Shown here: in pieces, positions 27,701 to 36,723 of the stretch
How the letters are laid out: each line of letters opens with the position of its first letter
Numbering within the stretch: position 1 is the stretch's first letter
From: Undibacterium umbellatum
GTDB lineage: Bacteria > Pseudomonadota > Gammaproteobacteria > Burkholderiales > Burkholderiaceae_D
Reading direction: 5' to 3'
Length of the DNA: 64,000 nucleotides
Assembly (NCBI RefSeq): GCF_014284125.1
Contig: NZ_JACOFX010000021.1
Coordinates: 1 to 64,000, forward strand
Made by a program: the position numbers and the translations under genes
Notes under the pieces: model-generated
Database searches by the model: none
Told to the model about the DNA's origin: nothing
The model's input: only the letters and a program-made list of their open reading frames with translations

Positions 27701-30700
27701 ATGACAAGCTACACCACCGAGTCCATAGTGGCTGTGACGACCTATCCAATATGCGTGTTGCAATTCAGTCAACTGGAAAGGCGAGTTTGCATTGGCGGGG
27801 TCGGCAATGATTTGTTCTGCTTCTTTCTGAGCACGACTCTCTGGTAGTTGTTTGCCAAGTTGTTCGATTAAATAGTCCGTCAGGCCTTGTGGCGTATTGC
27901 GTTCAAAAATGGCTTTCAGTTCACATTTGATACCCAGACTCGCTTCGCAACGGCGAGAGAAATCCATGACCAGTATTGAATCCATACCTAGTTTTAGCAG
28001 TTGAATATCTGGTGTCAGTTGTGCCGGTGGAATGCGCAAGGTGCGCGCAAGTTCTGCAATCACAAAGGCATGCGCAGCTGCCTGGCGTGCCTGTTCATCC
28101 AGCGCATGCAGGGCGCTGGGCGTATCTGCCGTTACGGAAACAGCGATTGCATTTGCCTGACTGGCACTCAGGCAACGCTTGAAAGTGTTGGCCGGGTTAT
28201 ACAGCGCATACAGGGGAACAAATTGTTGCCAGTCGACATCGACGGCGACGCAAGTGCCGTCATCTGTTTCATGCTCGCCGCCTAATAGTTCGTCCAGCGT
28301 GGCGAGATAACGGGCGGGTGCCAGCCTCCTTATGCCTGCTGCCCGCAATAATTGCAGCAAGTCTTCATCCACTTCCGACATGCCAGCACCGCCACCCCAG
28401 GGGCCCCAGGCAATTGCCAGGGAAGGCAAGCCCTGGTGGTGACGCATGCGCGCCAGTGCGTCCTGGTAGGCATTGGCAGCGCCATAAGGAATTTGCAAGC
28501 GCGAACCCCAGATGCCGGAAATGGAAGTGAAGCAGACAAAGTAATCCAGTGCACGCTTACACGTATGTTCATGCAATAGCCATGCACCTTGTATCTTGGC
28601 GCGGCTGACTGCCTGGTAATCCTCATTCGTGATCGTGGCCAGGTCATTGAAACGGCTGGTACCTGCACAATGGAAGACACCGGCAAGGCTGAAGCCGCTA
28701 TCCTGCTCCATGCCAGTGATGTGGGCAAATACTCGCTCCATGTCATCTTCATCTGCCACGTCGGCATCAATATGAGTAATCTGTATGCCCTGGGCTTTCA
28801 ATAAGGCAAGTCGTGCCTGCCAGCCCGAAGGTGCAGCGCGGCGTGCTAGCAACACCAGGTGACGTGCGCCACGGGTTGCGAGCCAGTCTGTAGCATGACG
28901 GCCCAGTGCACCGTAGGCACCGGCCACAAGATAGATGCCATCCTGTTTCAGCACTGGTGGCAGTGCCACTTTTGGCGATTGTGCAGCGACATGCTCAAGA
29001 CGCGGGTGCAACCACAGTCCTTTACGCAAGGCTACGGCTTCTTCATGGCCAAATAAGGGGAGCAGGGCTGGTACGGCAGCTGCGAACGGCATCAGGCCAG
29101 CATCACTGTCCGCCAGTAGCCAGCGTGGACCTGGATATTCAAGTGCCAGCGCCCGTGCTGCGCCCCAAAGCGAGGCTTGCAAAGGATTGCCTGAAGTTCC
29201 TGCAATTGCCTGTCCTGAATTGGTTGGCAGCAGGATGCGTGGTTTCTTCTGAAGGTGTTGCAGTACCTTGACAAATTCAGTCAACTGCCAGCCTTGTTGA
29301 TCAGCCAGTGTCACGTGCTCAGCCTGTGTATGCCAGCTATTGAGATAAATGACGACATCGCTGTCTCCTAGCTGTACTGCTGCCAGTGGCCATTCATCTG
29401 CCGTCAATGAGTAGGTAGTGGCACCATTGGCTTCCAATTCGGCAGCAAAGGCGGCAGTATGCGAAATATCGCCACCTAGCAGGAAATAACGCTGCGCATG
29501 TGTCTCATTTTTTGCCAGTGTGAAGTGTTCCCACTGTATGGCGTATAGGTCAACTGGCTTTGCTGCGGCGCGCTCTGGCTGCGGTTGCAGTTGCAACGGC
29601 AGACGTGGCGCATCATCGTCATAATCTAGCCAATAGCTTTGGCGTTCAAACGGGTAACGTGGCAAGCTACGAGGAGATGGCAGGCTGCCAGAGAATACAT
29701 GGTCCCAGTCAAAATCCTGTCCGCTGATATACAGTGCAACGCAGGCATCGCCTATGGCGACAAGATCACTGCCACTACGGCGCAAGCTTGCCAGGCAATT
29801 GACAGCATGCGGCCATTGCTGCACAGCCTGATTACGCTGTGCCACGGCACTCAGAATCGCGTTCGGACCTATTTCCAAAAGAATGTCGCAGGCGCTGACG
29901 GCATTTTGCAAGGCCTGGTCAAAGCGTACTGGCTGGCGTGCGTGATTTGTCCAATAGGCTGCATCTGGTGCCTGCGTAAGCAATTCGCCTGTGAGGCTGG
30001 AACAGAGCGCAATGTGAGGTGCTTGCATCTCTTGCGCGGCACACTCGCTTTCCCATGCAGCTAGCATGGGATCAAGCAAGGGAGAATGGAAGGCATGAGA
30101 TACCTGCAAGGAACGGGCATGTAGTTGCTGCGCAGTCAGCAAGGCTTGTACTGCTTCTATCGCTGCCGAAGAGCCAGAAAACACCACGTCCTGCGGGCCA
30201 TTGTAGGCTGCGATAGCAATCTCGCTGGCATAGTCAGCATGCAATCCGGCCAGCACGGCAAGTGCCTGCTCTGGCGTTGCCCGCGCCGCCAGCATGGCAC
30301 CACCAGCAGGTAGTGCTTGCATCAAAACGCCACGCTTGACGATCAGACGCGCGGCCTGCTCCAGTGTCAGTGCACCGGCGATGACCATGCCTGCGAATTC
30401 ACCTATGGAGTGGCCGAGCACGATACTTGGCTGCACGCCAAAAGCCTGCCACATTTTCGCCAAGGCATAGCCAAGCGCAAACAGCGCAGGTTGAGCAAAT
30501 GCGGTTTGTTGCAGGCGCACGTCGTATGCATCATCATGCATCAGGGTGATGACTGACATACCCAGATCAGTTGCGAGCGCTGCATCAACAGCATCCAGCG
30601 CCTGACGGAAATCACGCTGCTGCGCATACAGTTCACGTGCCATGCCACTATATTGTGAGCCTTGACCGGTGAACAGAAAGCCTATTCTTGGATTGCGCAT

Positions 30701-33700
30701 TGCTTCTGTCGCTGTATATTCTGGTGCTGCCAGTTGTTGCAAGCCGTTAGCCAGTTCTTCGCGGTTGGATGCCAGCACAGCGGCACGCATGCCATGATGT
30801 TCACGCTGGCGTGCCATTCCACGGGCCATTGCAGGCAAGTCGTCATAGCCAGCCAAATTTCCTGCATAGCTGGAGGCCAGCATGCGCAATGATTCTGGTG
30901 AGCGCGCTGACAGCAGGAAAAGTTGCGGTGCAGTGATTTTTTCTGATGGTTTGGCGCTGGACATCAAAGGTGCCTGTTCCAGCAAGACATGGGCTATGGT
31001 TCCGGCGAAACCATATGAGGTCACTCCCGCGCGCCGCAAAACCTGGCGCTTGGGCCAGTTGATAGTTTGTTCAGGCACCCGCGCAGGAATCAGATCTAGG
31101 TTAATCAATGGATTGACTTCATGCAATTCAACCGCAGGTGGCAATTTTCCATGTTCGATGGCGAGTATGGTCTTTACCAGGCCTGCGGCACCGGCGGCAG
31201 CTTCCAGGTGACCAATATTGGTCTTGACTGACCCCAGCCATAAAGGGTCGTCAAGGTCTCGTCCGCGGAAAACATCAGCGACGGATTGATATTCAATCGG
31301 GTCACCCAGACGGGTGCCTGTGCCATGCAATTCTATGTAATCGATATCGGCGGGTGTCAGTCCGGCCTTTTTAAGCGCCAGAGTCAACAGGCGTTGCTGG
31401 GCAGCTCCATTCGGTGCTGACAGGCTGCTACCTGCGCCGTCCTGACGTACCGTCGTGTCGCGGATGACGGCACGTATGGCATCACCATCGGCAAGTGCAT
31501 CGGACAAGCGTTTCAGTACCAGCACCACACATCCTTCGCCCCGCACATAACCGTCGGCGCGTGCATCCAGCGTCTTGCAACGTCCATCAGGGGCCAGCAT
31601 GCCCGCCTTGTGCAATACCAGATCAACTTCAGGCAATAACTGCAATTTAACGCCAGCAGCGAGTGATAAACCAGATTCACGCGCCCGCAAGCTTTGTACT
31701 GCCAGATGCAAGGCACTATGTGAAGCCGAGCAGGCAGTATCTACTGCCATGGAAGGACCTTCCCAGCCAAAACTAAAAGACAGGCGGCCGCAGGCAGCAG
31801 CAAACGAAGTGCCTGTGCCCCAATAAGCATCGAAGTGCGATGGTTCTCCACTGATGAAAGGTAGGTGACCATAGTCACCTGTACCAATGCCAACAAACAC
31901 ACCAGTGTCGCTGCCGCGCAAGACAGAAGGGCGCTGACCTGCATCTTCCAGCGCATGCCAGGCCACTTCAAGTAGCAGGCGCTGCTGGGGATCTGTGTTC
32001 ATTGCTTCACGCGGTGACATGCCAAAAAAAGCGGCGTCAAACTGATCTACCTGATTCAGGTAAGCACCGAAACCGGGTATATCTTCACGGGTGCGGAAAC
32101 GTTCTGACGGCGCAGGGCGTATGGCACAGCCGCCTTGTTCCAGCATTTCCCAGAATGCTTCATCGCTGTTGGCATCTTGCCCATCCTGGCCAGGCAGGCG
32201 AAATGCCATGCCAATGACGGCGATGGCTTCTTTGTCTACCGAAGCGTGAGATGCTTTTTCTGTATCAATATCCGGAGCGGAAGAAACAGTAGACTTGTTA
32301 TCGGTAGCGAGTGGCAAGCGTGCTTGAGTTATCACGGCAGTCTGCAGGTGCACTGCCAGTTCAGTCAGACTGGGGTGATCGAATATCACGTTGTCAGGCA
32401 ATTTTATGCCGAGAGATTTTGCCGCGTTTGCGACCAGGCGCGCTGCCGACATAGAATCCAGGCCATAATTGAACAGGCTCGTGTCAGGATGTATTGTTCT
32501 TGCTGTGACCGTACCCAGTATGGCAGCAGCTTCGTTTGCCAGCCAGTTGCGCAAGTGCTGATGACGTTGCACCAATGACAGCGGGCGCAACTTATCCAGC
32601 AAACCTGTGTCACCAGATGTTTCTGATACTTGATGAGCTTTTATCACATGTTGATACAGGACTGGTAAGCTACCATCAAGATAAGACTGACGCACAGCAG
32701 CACGCCTTACCTTGCCACTGGTTGTGCGCGGCAAAGTGCCTTTGCGTATCAGTACGACTGCATGGCTGCTTAGTTGATGTTCTTCCGCTACTGCTGTTCG
32801 GATGGTGTTGATTATTTGCTGGTAGTCGACATCAGCCCGCTTCGTGACCTCCTGCACAATGACCAGGTGCTCTGTTTGTTCGTCACCCTGAGTGACTGAG
32901 AATGCCGCGCCGCTTTCCGGAACTGTGGCCTCATGACTGCGGCCACTGGTGACTTCTATATCGTTCGGATAATGGCACTGTCCGCGAAACAGCAGCATGT
33001 CCTTGAGTCGGCCGGTGACAAATAAATGCCCCTCATGCATGAAACCCATGTCACCAGTACGCAGGTAGGGCTTGCTGTCTTCTTCATTGATATTGATGCT
33101 AGCTATGCATGCCCCAAAGATATCGCGATTCAGTTCAGGTTTGTTCCAGTAACCGCCAGCAACGGCGGGGCCATTGATCCAGATTTCTCCAACCTGGTCT
33201 TCAGCCATTGCTGCATGGGTTTCGGGGTTGACGATGCGCACATCCTGGCCACCAAAATCATTGCCATTGCTGGTGTAGCGTCGCATGCCTGTGTCGGCAT
33301 TTTCTTCGAGGGCTGGACTGACGACAGCATGCCCTCGTTCCAGTTTCGCTTTGTCCACATCAATGAAATATGGATCATGGTCGTCAACATGAGCCGTCAC
33401 CAGTAAGGTCGCTTCCGCCAGACCATAAGCGGGTTTGATGGCTGTGCGGCGCAAGCCTTGCTCAGCAAATGTGGCATAAAAGCTTTTTATCTGAGTGGGC
33501 AATACAGGTTCGGCCGCAGGCATCAGGCAAGTTACAGATGCCAAGTCGATGGTAGCCAGTCTGTGTGGCGCTGTTTTAGCTTCATCAGCACACAGGCGCA
33601 AAGCGAATGAAGGGCATGGTAGAGCAGTGGCGCGCTCACGCGTTGCTAGTTCCAACCAGCGCAAAGGGTCGGCAGCAAAGGCCATCGGTGCCATATAGAC

Positions 33701-34453
33701 AGCCCGGCCCCCATAGGCAAGCGGCAGCAATATGCCCATGATCAAACCCAGATCGTGGAACAGTGGCAACCAGCTGGCAATGACTGTATTACTGGCTGGA
33801 CGGGTGTTGACTGCGGTCAGTCGTCCCAAAAATTCTAGATTGTGCAGCATGGGGCCGTGACGGTTGACTACCCCTTTAGGCTGACCAGTCGAACCTGAGG
33901 TGTACTGCAGGAAGGCCAGTGCCGTGCCATTCAGTGCGGGACGTTGCCAGATTTGCGAACTTTCTTCCTGTAAATCCTCCAGTTGCAGCAAACGCAAACC
34001 ATGTTCATTGGCAAAAGCTTGCAGGTCGCTGCCACTTGCATCAGTAACTTGCTGGTTGCTGATGACCAGGGTTGGCCTGCAATCACGTGTAATGTCGCCC
34101 AGCTTTGGCAGCACGCGTCTAACTCTGGCAGCACCCGGTAAATTAACTGGCACACCAGTGACTCCGGCATAAAAACAGGCCAGCAAGGAGACTACATAAT
34201 CTATGCCTGATGGAAAGAGGATCAGCGCACTGTCACCCGGATTTGTGCATTGCTGCAGGCTGGCGGCGCAACACTTTACGCGTTCTGACAAGGCAGAATA
34301 AGTCAGGCGCACATCATCATTGATATCTGTGCCTACCGCGCGCTGGCCTATAAAGCATAGGGCTTCGGCATCGGGCTGGTGCAGTGCATGATGTTCTATC
34401 CAGTCAACCAGAGTCGGGTGCTGGCTCAAAGAGATGGCAGGTGTATTGGTCAT
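21716..34453 (-). CDS. PKS-NRPS megasynthase: FAAL-ACP-KS-AT-KR-ACP-Cy-A-PCP-Cy-PCP
   Basis: 4245 residues. A fatty acyl-AMP ligase (1-600, YTSGSTGQPKG) loads a fatty acid on ACP1 (S667). KS (741-1160; C908, H1043, H1082), AT (1255-1545; S1349 in GHSIGE; HAFH 1453-1456, indicating malonyl), KR (about 1840-2030; Y1990) and ACP2 (S2159) form an iterative module like that of micacocidin MicC, which makes an alkylsalicylate. Then come Cy1 (2226-2680; D2358, D2363, S2366), an adenylation domain with cysteine-type signature regions (LYFDLSVYDLFG; ATEASIW), PCP1 (S3614), Cy2 (3672-4110; D3805, D3810, S3813) and PCP2 (S4169). The A domain is split by a methyltransferase-like insert (about 3130-3515) whose Gly motif is degenerate (LEIGARSGASA), as in the epimerase inserts of PchE and HMWP2. 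One A domain must serve both PCPs. The C-terminus is Arg-rich. First gene of the leftward operon. Confidence 0.92.
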   Translation of the reverse strand: MTNTPAISLSQHPTLVDWIEHHALHQPDAEALCFIGQRAVGTDINDDVRLTYSALSERVKCCAASLQQCTNPGDSALILFPSGIDYVVSLLACFYAGVTGVPVNLPGAARVRRVLPKLGDITRDCRPTLVISNQQVTDASGSDLQAFANEHGLRLLQLEDLQEESSQIWQRPALNGTALAFLQYTSGSTGQPKGVVNRHGPMLHNLEFLGRLTAVNTRPASNTVIASWLPLFHDLGLIMGILLPLAYGGRAVYMAPMAFAADPLRWLELATRERATALPCPSFALRLCADEAKTAPHRLATIDLASVTCLMPAAEPVLPTQIKSFYATFAEQGLRRTAIKPAYGLAEATLLVTAHVDDHDPYFIDVDKAKLERGHAVVSPALEENADTGMRRYTSNGNDFGGQDVRIVNPETHAAMAEDQVGEIWINGPAVAGGYWNKPELNRDIFGACIASININEEDSKPYLRTGDMGFMHEGHLFVTGRLKDMLLFRGQCHYPNDIEVTSGRSHEATVPESGAAFSVTQGDEQTEHLVIVQEVTKRADVDYQQIINTIRTAVAEEHQLSSHAVVLIRKGTLPRTTSGKVRRAAVRQSYLDGSLPVLYQHVIKAHQVSETSGDTGLLDKLRPLSLVQRHQHLRNWLANEAAAILGTVTARTIHPDTSLFNYGLDSMSAARLVANAAKSLGIKLPDNVIFDHPSLTELAVHLQTAVITQARLPLATDNKSTVSSAPDIDTEKASHASVDKEAIAVIGMAFRLPGQDGQDANSDEAFWEMLEQGGCAIRPAPSERFRTREDIPGFGAYLNQVDQFDAAFFGMSPREAMNTDPQQRLLLEVAWHALEDAGQRPSVLRGSDTGVFVGIGTGDYGHLPFISGEPSHFDAYWGTGTSFAAACGRLSFSFGWEGPSMAVDTACSASHSALHLAVQSLRARESGLSLAAGVKLQLLPEVDLVLHKAGMLAPDGRCKTLDARADGYVRGEGCVVLVLKRLSDALADGDAIRAVIRDTTVRQDGAGSSLSAPNGAAQQRLLTLALKKAGLTPADIDYIELHGTGTRLGDPIEYQSVADVFRGRDLDDPLWLGSVKTNIGHLEAAAGAAGLVKTILAIEHGKLPPAVELHEVNPLINLDLIPARVPEQTINWPKRQVLRRAGVTSYGFAGTIAHVLLEQAPLMSSAKPSEKITAPQLFLLSARSPESLRMLASSYAGNLAGYDDLPAMARGMARQREHHGMRAAVLASNREELANGLQQLAAPEYTATEAMRNPRIGFLFTGQGSQYSGMARELYAQQRDFRQALDAVDAALATDLGMSVITLMHDDAYDVRLQQTAFAQPALFALGYALAKMWQAFGVQPSIVLGHSIGEFAGMVIAGALTLEQAARLIVKRGVLMQALPAGGAMLAARATPEQALAVLAGLHADYASEIAIAAYNGPQDVVFSGSSAAIEAVQALLTAQQLHARSLQVSHAFHSPLLDPMLAAWESECAAQEMQAPHIALCSSLTGELLTQAPDAAYWTNHARQPVRFDQALQNAVSACDILLEIGPNAILSAVAQRNQAVQQWPHAVNCLASLRRSGSDLVAIGDACVALYISGQDFDWDHVFSGSLPSPRSLPRYPFERQSYWLDYDDDAPRLPLQLQPQPERAAAKPVDLYAIQWEHFTLAKNETHAQRYFLLGGDISHTAAFAAELEANGATTYSLTADEWPLAAVQLGDSDVVIYLNSWHTQAEHVTLADQQGWQLTEFVKVLQHLQKKPRILLPTNSGQAIAGTSGNPLQASLWGAARALALEYPGPRWLLADSDAGLMPFAAAVPALLPLFGHEEAVALRKGLWLHPRLEHVAAQSPKVALPPVLKQDGIYLVAGAYGALGRHATDWLATRGARHLVLLARRAAPSGWQARLALLKAQGIQITHIDADVADEDDMERVFAHITGMEQDSGFSLAGVFHCAGTSRFNDLATITNEDYQAVSRAKIQGAWLLHEHTCKRALDYFVCFTSISGIWGSRLQIPYGAANAYQDALARMRHHQGLPSLAIAWGPWGGGAGMSEVDEDLLQLLRAAGIRRLAPARYLATLDELLGGEHETDDGTCVAVDVDWQQFVPLYALYNPANTFKRCLSASQANAIAVSVTADTPSALHALDEQARQAAAHAFVIAELARTLRIPPAQLTPDIQLLKLGMDSILVMDFSRRCEASLGIKCELKAIFERNTPQGLTDYLIEQLGKQLPESRAQKEAEQIIADPANANSPFQLTELQHAYWIGRHSHYGLGGVACHAYLEADAPNGLDLDLLERCWNMLVARHSALRLVIAEDGLQRVLPTVPSYAFRVADLTDADQSAADAHCTAWREIMSHQVMDAAKWPLFDLRASRLPEGSVRLHIGIDMLINDATSGQIIWEELAALYQAKGDMQLAGLLPFQISFRDYVLAKYVHSSERRAERESAKAFWLERIPALPPAPQLPLRTEALRQTSPTFSRRQQQLAAPLWQSLRDQAAQAGCTPASLLIAVFAEVLAAWSAEPQFTLNLTIFDRLPWHADVPRLLGDFTAVTLLPLDCSEALPFGQRAAAVNGTVLEHLQHRAFSAVDVMREWNRGRERQDAIAMPVVFTSQLGMNDPTKGAAPDSALGNVVYGISQTPQVWLDHQACELNGALIYNWDAVDALFQPGTLDAMFNAYHGLLEKLATQPLAWQQALPALLPQTQQAIRAQVNASTAAMPERCLDQLFFEQAQRSPQAIAMIAHEQQWSYAELADWSLRLTNGLLRHGATRSDRIAIVMRKGPEQIAACLGILASACVYVPVDADVPAARLQAILDGSHIKLVVTQADCLPIVQEMCAGREVTVLDAGQVATQAWPASFPHIERAVTDHAYVIYTSGSTGIPKGVLIDHRGAVNTVLDINRRFDISNTDRVLGLSSLYFDLSVYDLFGIFATGAALVLPAASGTRDPAHWLDLLLRHRVTIWNSVPALLELLLDEAEAAGASLAGLHQVFLSGDWIALGLPARLRSQAPQARLVAMGGATEASIWSNWFIVPNVLPAQWHSIPYGYPLANQHYRVLDTRLRDCPDHVSGDLYIGGTGLAVAYENDAAKTAASFITHPVDGERLYRTGDLARYWGDGTLEFLGRRDFQVKIAGNRIELGEIESALLSHPGVREAVADAVGPARGNKRLAAWVVPNITDTSLYDAFPGNPVLHSERWNAVEHISRQTFAQTSNPRQTERLEQFWSLMDHIGQCMMRDTLLAAGATVGDKEDLLQMLAPAPDLVVLAQRWLNTLDLNTQYDSEAAWNTLVPEALDFGLSRAVLQRLRSGATQRLEVLRGQASALEVFYGADDTLAPEQMTRMNPLSGLCTVALAAAIRSVAQLLGRPLRILEIGARSGASARDLLAQLSDCTIDYTLTDPARSLVEQAEQAFAAQAASPLHTIHCRVFEHERAAATQGMPEYEFDLLIAFNALHRSRNIPVLLRRLRRLLNAGGMLMAPEITRNSDFQLATVAMLEGGYTQFEDRRKLNGNALLPENAWLDELVQAGFAAGAASGTYSNAGMHLLAARQTDTVLRFAPRRLVEHLATLLPTYMVPQTILELDTLPLSATGKVMRQQLPRPEMGATRRAIRQTGNDAMAPANDLVRIWQELLGVADLHGDDDFFDLGGDSLIAVRLIERVRHGMNAHVALSDLFDASSLSAFAERVAKADPYEDSLPPLLPDAAARYAPFPLTDVQQAYWIGRDESFELGGVSTHLYAEIEVADLGLADLERGWQQVVARHDMLRAVINVDGMQQVLQNLPAYRLASHDLRAASAAEVSEWLEITRLELSHEVFDTARWPLFTVRAAQMTDTRVRLFVSLDNLVCDGRSMRTLLAEWSQFARDPHLQLPPLTASFRDYVMLSQQIELLPSYQRSLAYWHDKLSTLAPAPALPLTQYAPEDVSPPHFTRREASLTPQDTQALQAQAAAHGVTVNAVLLAAYGEVLANWSAIPRFTLNLTLFNRPPVHEEIDALVGDFTSLVLLGFDATVTANFAERAFSIQRQIWADLEHMQVSAVRVLREAARRNRRLNQVAMPVVFTSGLGVANDGAAELDWLGEFVYGISQTPQVWIDQQVVERDGSMVFNWDSVDALFPEGLVDEMFLAYHGLLLNLAQNSDAWQNRVVMPENRWHASASEVFSDISTPALPDDSPVIDDKLLRTVSRRLAALLGHDELAPQTNFFELGATSLDLIRLRQQLQADTGRVLSITEVFQHTSIAALAAHLRSRDQSLVTEDISNIDGGQARKRQRLDNDRRRRRGQQSKA

Positions 34454-34544
34454 CGTTTTTCTCTATATCAGTTGGCATGGCGGAAACTGGCCCGGTTTGC
34501 TGGATTGCTTATGGCTTTTCCGCATTAGCATATGAATATCTTCT

Positions 34545-34563
34545 AAATGAGAATGATTATCAA
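34545..34563. promoter_or_regulatory. Fur box in the divergent siderophore promoter region
   Basis: AAATGAGAATGATTATCAA matches most positions of the Fur consensus GATAATGATAATCATTATC. It lies 92 bp from the leftward megasynthase start (34453) and 97 bp from the receptor start (34660), so it can repress both operons when iron is plentiful. Confidence 0.8.
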
Positions 34564-34659
34564 TTAAAAGTACCGATTACGATATTTTTTGCACCGATCA
34601 CGGTAGTGCGCCGCGGAAATGCCGTAGATACTGCGGCCACTGATCAAAGAGGAGTGGAA

Positions 34660-36723
34660 ATGAAGTTGAGTTATTTGCGTAGTGTTTTACTCGCCAGCGG
34701 TGCACTGGGTGCTAGCAGTTTGATGAGCGGGGCAATGGCGCAGCAGCGCGAAGATTATGTGTTGCCAGAACTGGTGGTTACTTCCACCAAACTTGACGCG
34801 ACCGGGCTGACACCGGATGTTGCCAGTTCAGTTGCCACTGCAGCGCGCCTTAATGCCGCTGGTATCGTGCGTACCGATGAGCTGGGCAAAATGTTTCCTG
34901 AGCTGACAGTTATGCCGCGCAGTACCCGGGTTTACTCGCTTTTCGGCATGCGTGGAGCTCCCTCCATTGATTTTTATAATCCTGCGGTAACCGTCTATGT
35001 CGATGGCATACCCCAAGATATGTCTTATTTTAGCCAGCCCCTGGCTGGTGTAGCGCAAATTGAATTATTAAAAGGGCCACAAGGCAGCCTGTATGGACGT
35101 TCTGCACAGGCTGGCGTCATCAATATTGTCACCAGCAAACCGAACAACAACAGCAAAGCAAATTTGACTCTGGATCTCAGCAATATGACACGCAGACTTG
35201 ATGTCATGGCCAGTGGTGCCTTGATCAAAGACAGTCTGTATGGTGACATCAATGTTTATGCCGACGAATATCCAGGTCGCTTACGTGCCAATGGTGCTGC
35301 TAAAGTTGCTGATGATTTGGGTTCTAGCCGCGAAGTTTTGGGACGGGCGCGTTTGCGCTGGGCACCAACGGGTGGCAATCTTGATGCCTTGCTGACATTG
35401 AGCCGCGATCGCTACAGCGCACATGATGAGTACTTCCAGTCTTTCCCATTGAAAGACCGTCGGGCGATCGCTAGCACGCCATTTGATTTTGCCGAACCAA
35501 TGCTGACCCGCACGGTCAGCCAGGTTGGGCTTGTTGTCGACTATTTCATGCATGACTGGAAGCTGACATCCAGTAGTTCTTATCAGGACAGGAAATTCGA
35601 TCGCGTCATCACCACAGGTAATGCTGACCCGGAAAATCAGAAGACCTATTACCAAGAATTGCGCCTTGCGACCAGCGGTGGGAAACGCGCTGTAGATGGG
35701 GTGTTTGGTCTGTATTATGAAAAGCAGGATTTTGAACGCCTACGTGGTGTGGCAGTGGCAACAGTGCCTGCCTTCCTGTTCCCGGGTCCAAGTAAAAGTG
35801 CAACGACCATCACATCCACGGCGATCTTTGGTGAAGCAGTCTGGCATATTAATGAACGCCTGGATTTGACGGGTGGCTTGCGTTACAGCGTAGATAAAGC
35901 AGAGATTGATTTTAGACGCACAGGTCCTGCGGGCCTGTCTTTTGTGGCGGACAAGCGCTTCAGTCATATCAGTCCCAAGCTGGCACTGGGTTATCAATTA
36001 ACGCCTGAATGGCGTGTATATGGCTTGATTAGCGAAGGCTACAAAGCTGGAGGTTATAACCGTGTTGCAGAAAACACAGTGGGTGGCATTCCTTACGAGG
36101 CAGAAACCATACGAAACCTGGAAGCAGGTTTCAAGGCTGACCTGATGGGCCATCGTTTGCAACTGGATGGCACGATTTTTCATAGCAATACCCGCGACTT
36201 GCAGGCACCAGTGCAATCTGGTCCATTCCAGATGCTGACCAATGTCGGTGATGCCAAAACCAATGGTCTGGAAATCAATGCCGCCTTCGCTGCCACACCA
36301 GACTTCAGTGTGCGAGGTGGTGCCAGTTGGACGCATAGCACCATAGAAAACTTCCACGCGCCAGTTGGCAACGTAGATTTGAATGGCAAACGTGTGCCCT
36401 ATGTTGCTCCCGTCAGTTTGCGGGCAGGCATGGAATATCGCTTCCAGTTGGCTGGTGCAGGCACGCTGCGCTGGAACACCGGTCTGACTTATTCAGGCGA
36501 CCTGTGGTTCGATACCGCCAATACCCTGCGTCAGCCGACTTATACACTTATTGATACTTCGCTTAACTGGGAAATCAACAAGCGGCTTAACCTTACTGCC
36601 TATGTCGACAATGCTGGTGACCGTATCGTTCCTAACTATGCGTTTTCGTTCGGCCCTCTCGGCAATTTTGGACAATACAATCGTGGGCGCACGGTTGGCT
36701 TACGCCTACAAGCGCAATTATGA
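34660..36723 (+). CDS. TonB-dependent outer-membrane siderophore receptor, FyuA-like
   Basis: 687 residues from the ATG at 34660, preceded by AAAGAGGAG and followed by a signal peptide (MKLSYLRSVLLASGALGASS ... GAMAQ). In-frame ATGs upstream from 34384 would run through the promoter and Fur box and are rejected. The plug domain begins near DYVLPELVVTS and contains FYNPAVTVYVDGIPQ and ELLKGPQGSLYGRSAQAGVI, both very close in pattern to FyuA, the yersiniabactin/pesticin receptor (673 aa). The barrel ends in NRGRTVGLRLQAQL with the C-terminal aromatic/hydrophobic beta-signal. It should import the ferric siderophore into the periplasm with TonB energy. First gene of the rightward operon; its stop overlaps the MFS start. 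Confidence 0.9.
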   Translation: MKLSYLRSVLLASGALGASSLMSGAMAQQREDYVLPELVVTSTKLDATGLTPDVASSVATAARLNAAGIVRTDELGKMFPELTVMPRSTRVYSLFGMRGAPSIDFYNPAVTVYVDGIPQDMSYFSQPLAGVAQIELLKGPQGSLYGRSAQAGVINIVTSKPNNNSKANLTLDLSNMTRRLDVMASGALIKDSLYGDINVYADEYPGRLRANGAAKVADDLGSSREVLGRARLRWAPTGGNLDALLTLSRDRYSAHDEYFQSFPLKDRRAIASTPFDFAEPMLTRTVSQVGLVVDYFMHDWKLTSSSSYQDRKFDRVITTGNADPENQKTYYQELRLATSGGKRAVDGVFGLYYEKQDFERLRGVAVATVPAFLFPGPSKSATTITSTAIFGEAVWHINERLDLTGGLRYSVDKAEIDFRRTGPAGLSFVADKRFSHISPKLALGYQLTPEWRVYGLISEGYKAGGYNRVAENTVGGIPYEAETIRNLEAGFKADLMGHRLQLDGTIFHSNTRDLQAPVQSGPFQMLTNVGDAKTNGLEINAAFAATPDFSVRGGASWTHSTIENFHAPVGNVDLNGKRVPYVAPVSLRAGMEYRFQLAGAGTLRWNTGLTYSGDLWFDTANTLRQPTYTLIDTSLNWEINKRLNLTAYVDNAGDRIVPNYAFSFGPLGNFGQYNRGRTVGLRLQAQL

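Noticed and set aside
34384..34659. Longer N-terminus for the siderophore receptor
   Set aside because: It would run through the divergent promoter and Fur box and place the signal peptide 92 residues inside; the ATG at 34660 has a good ribosome site and is followed directly by a signal peptide.
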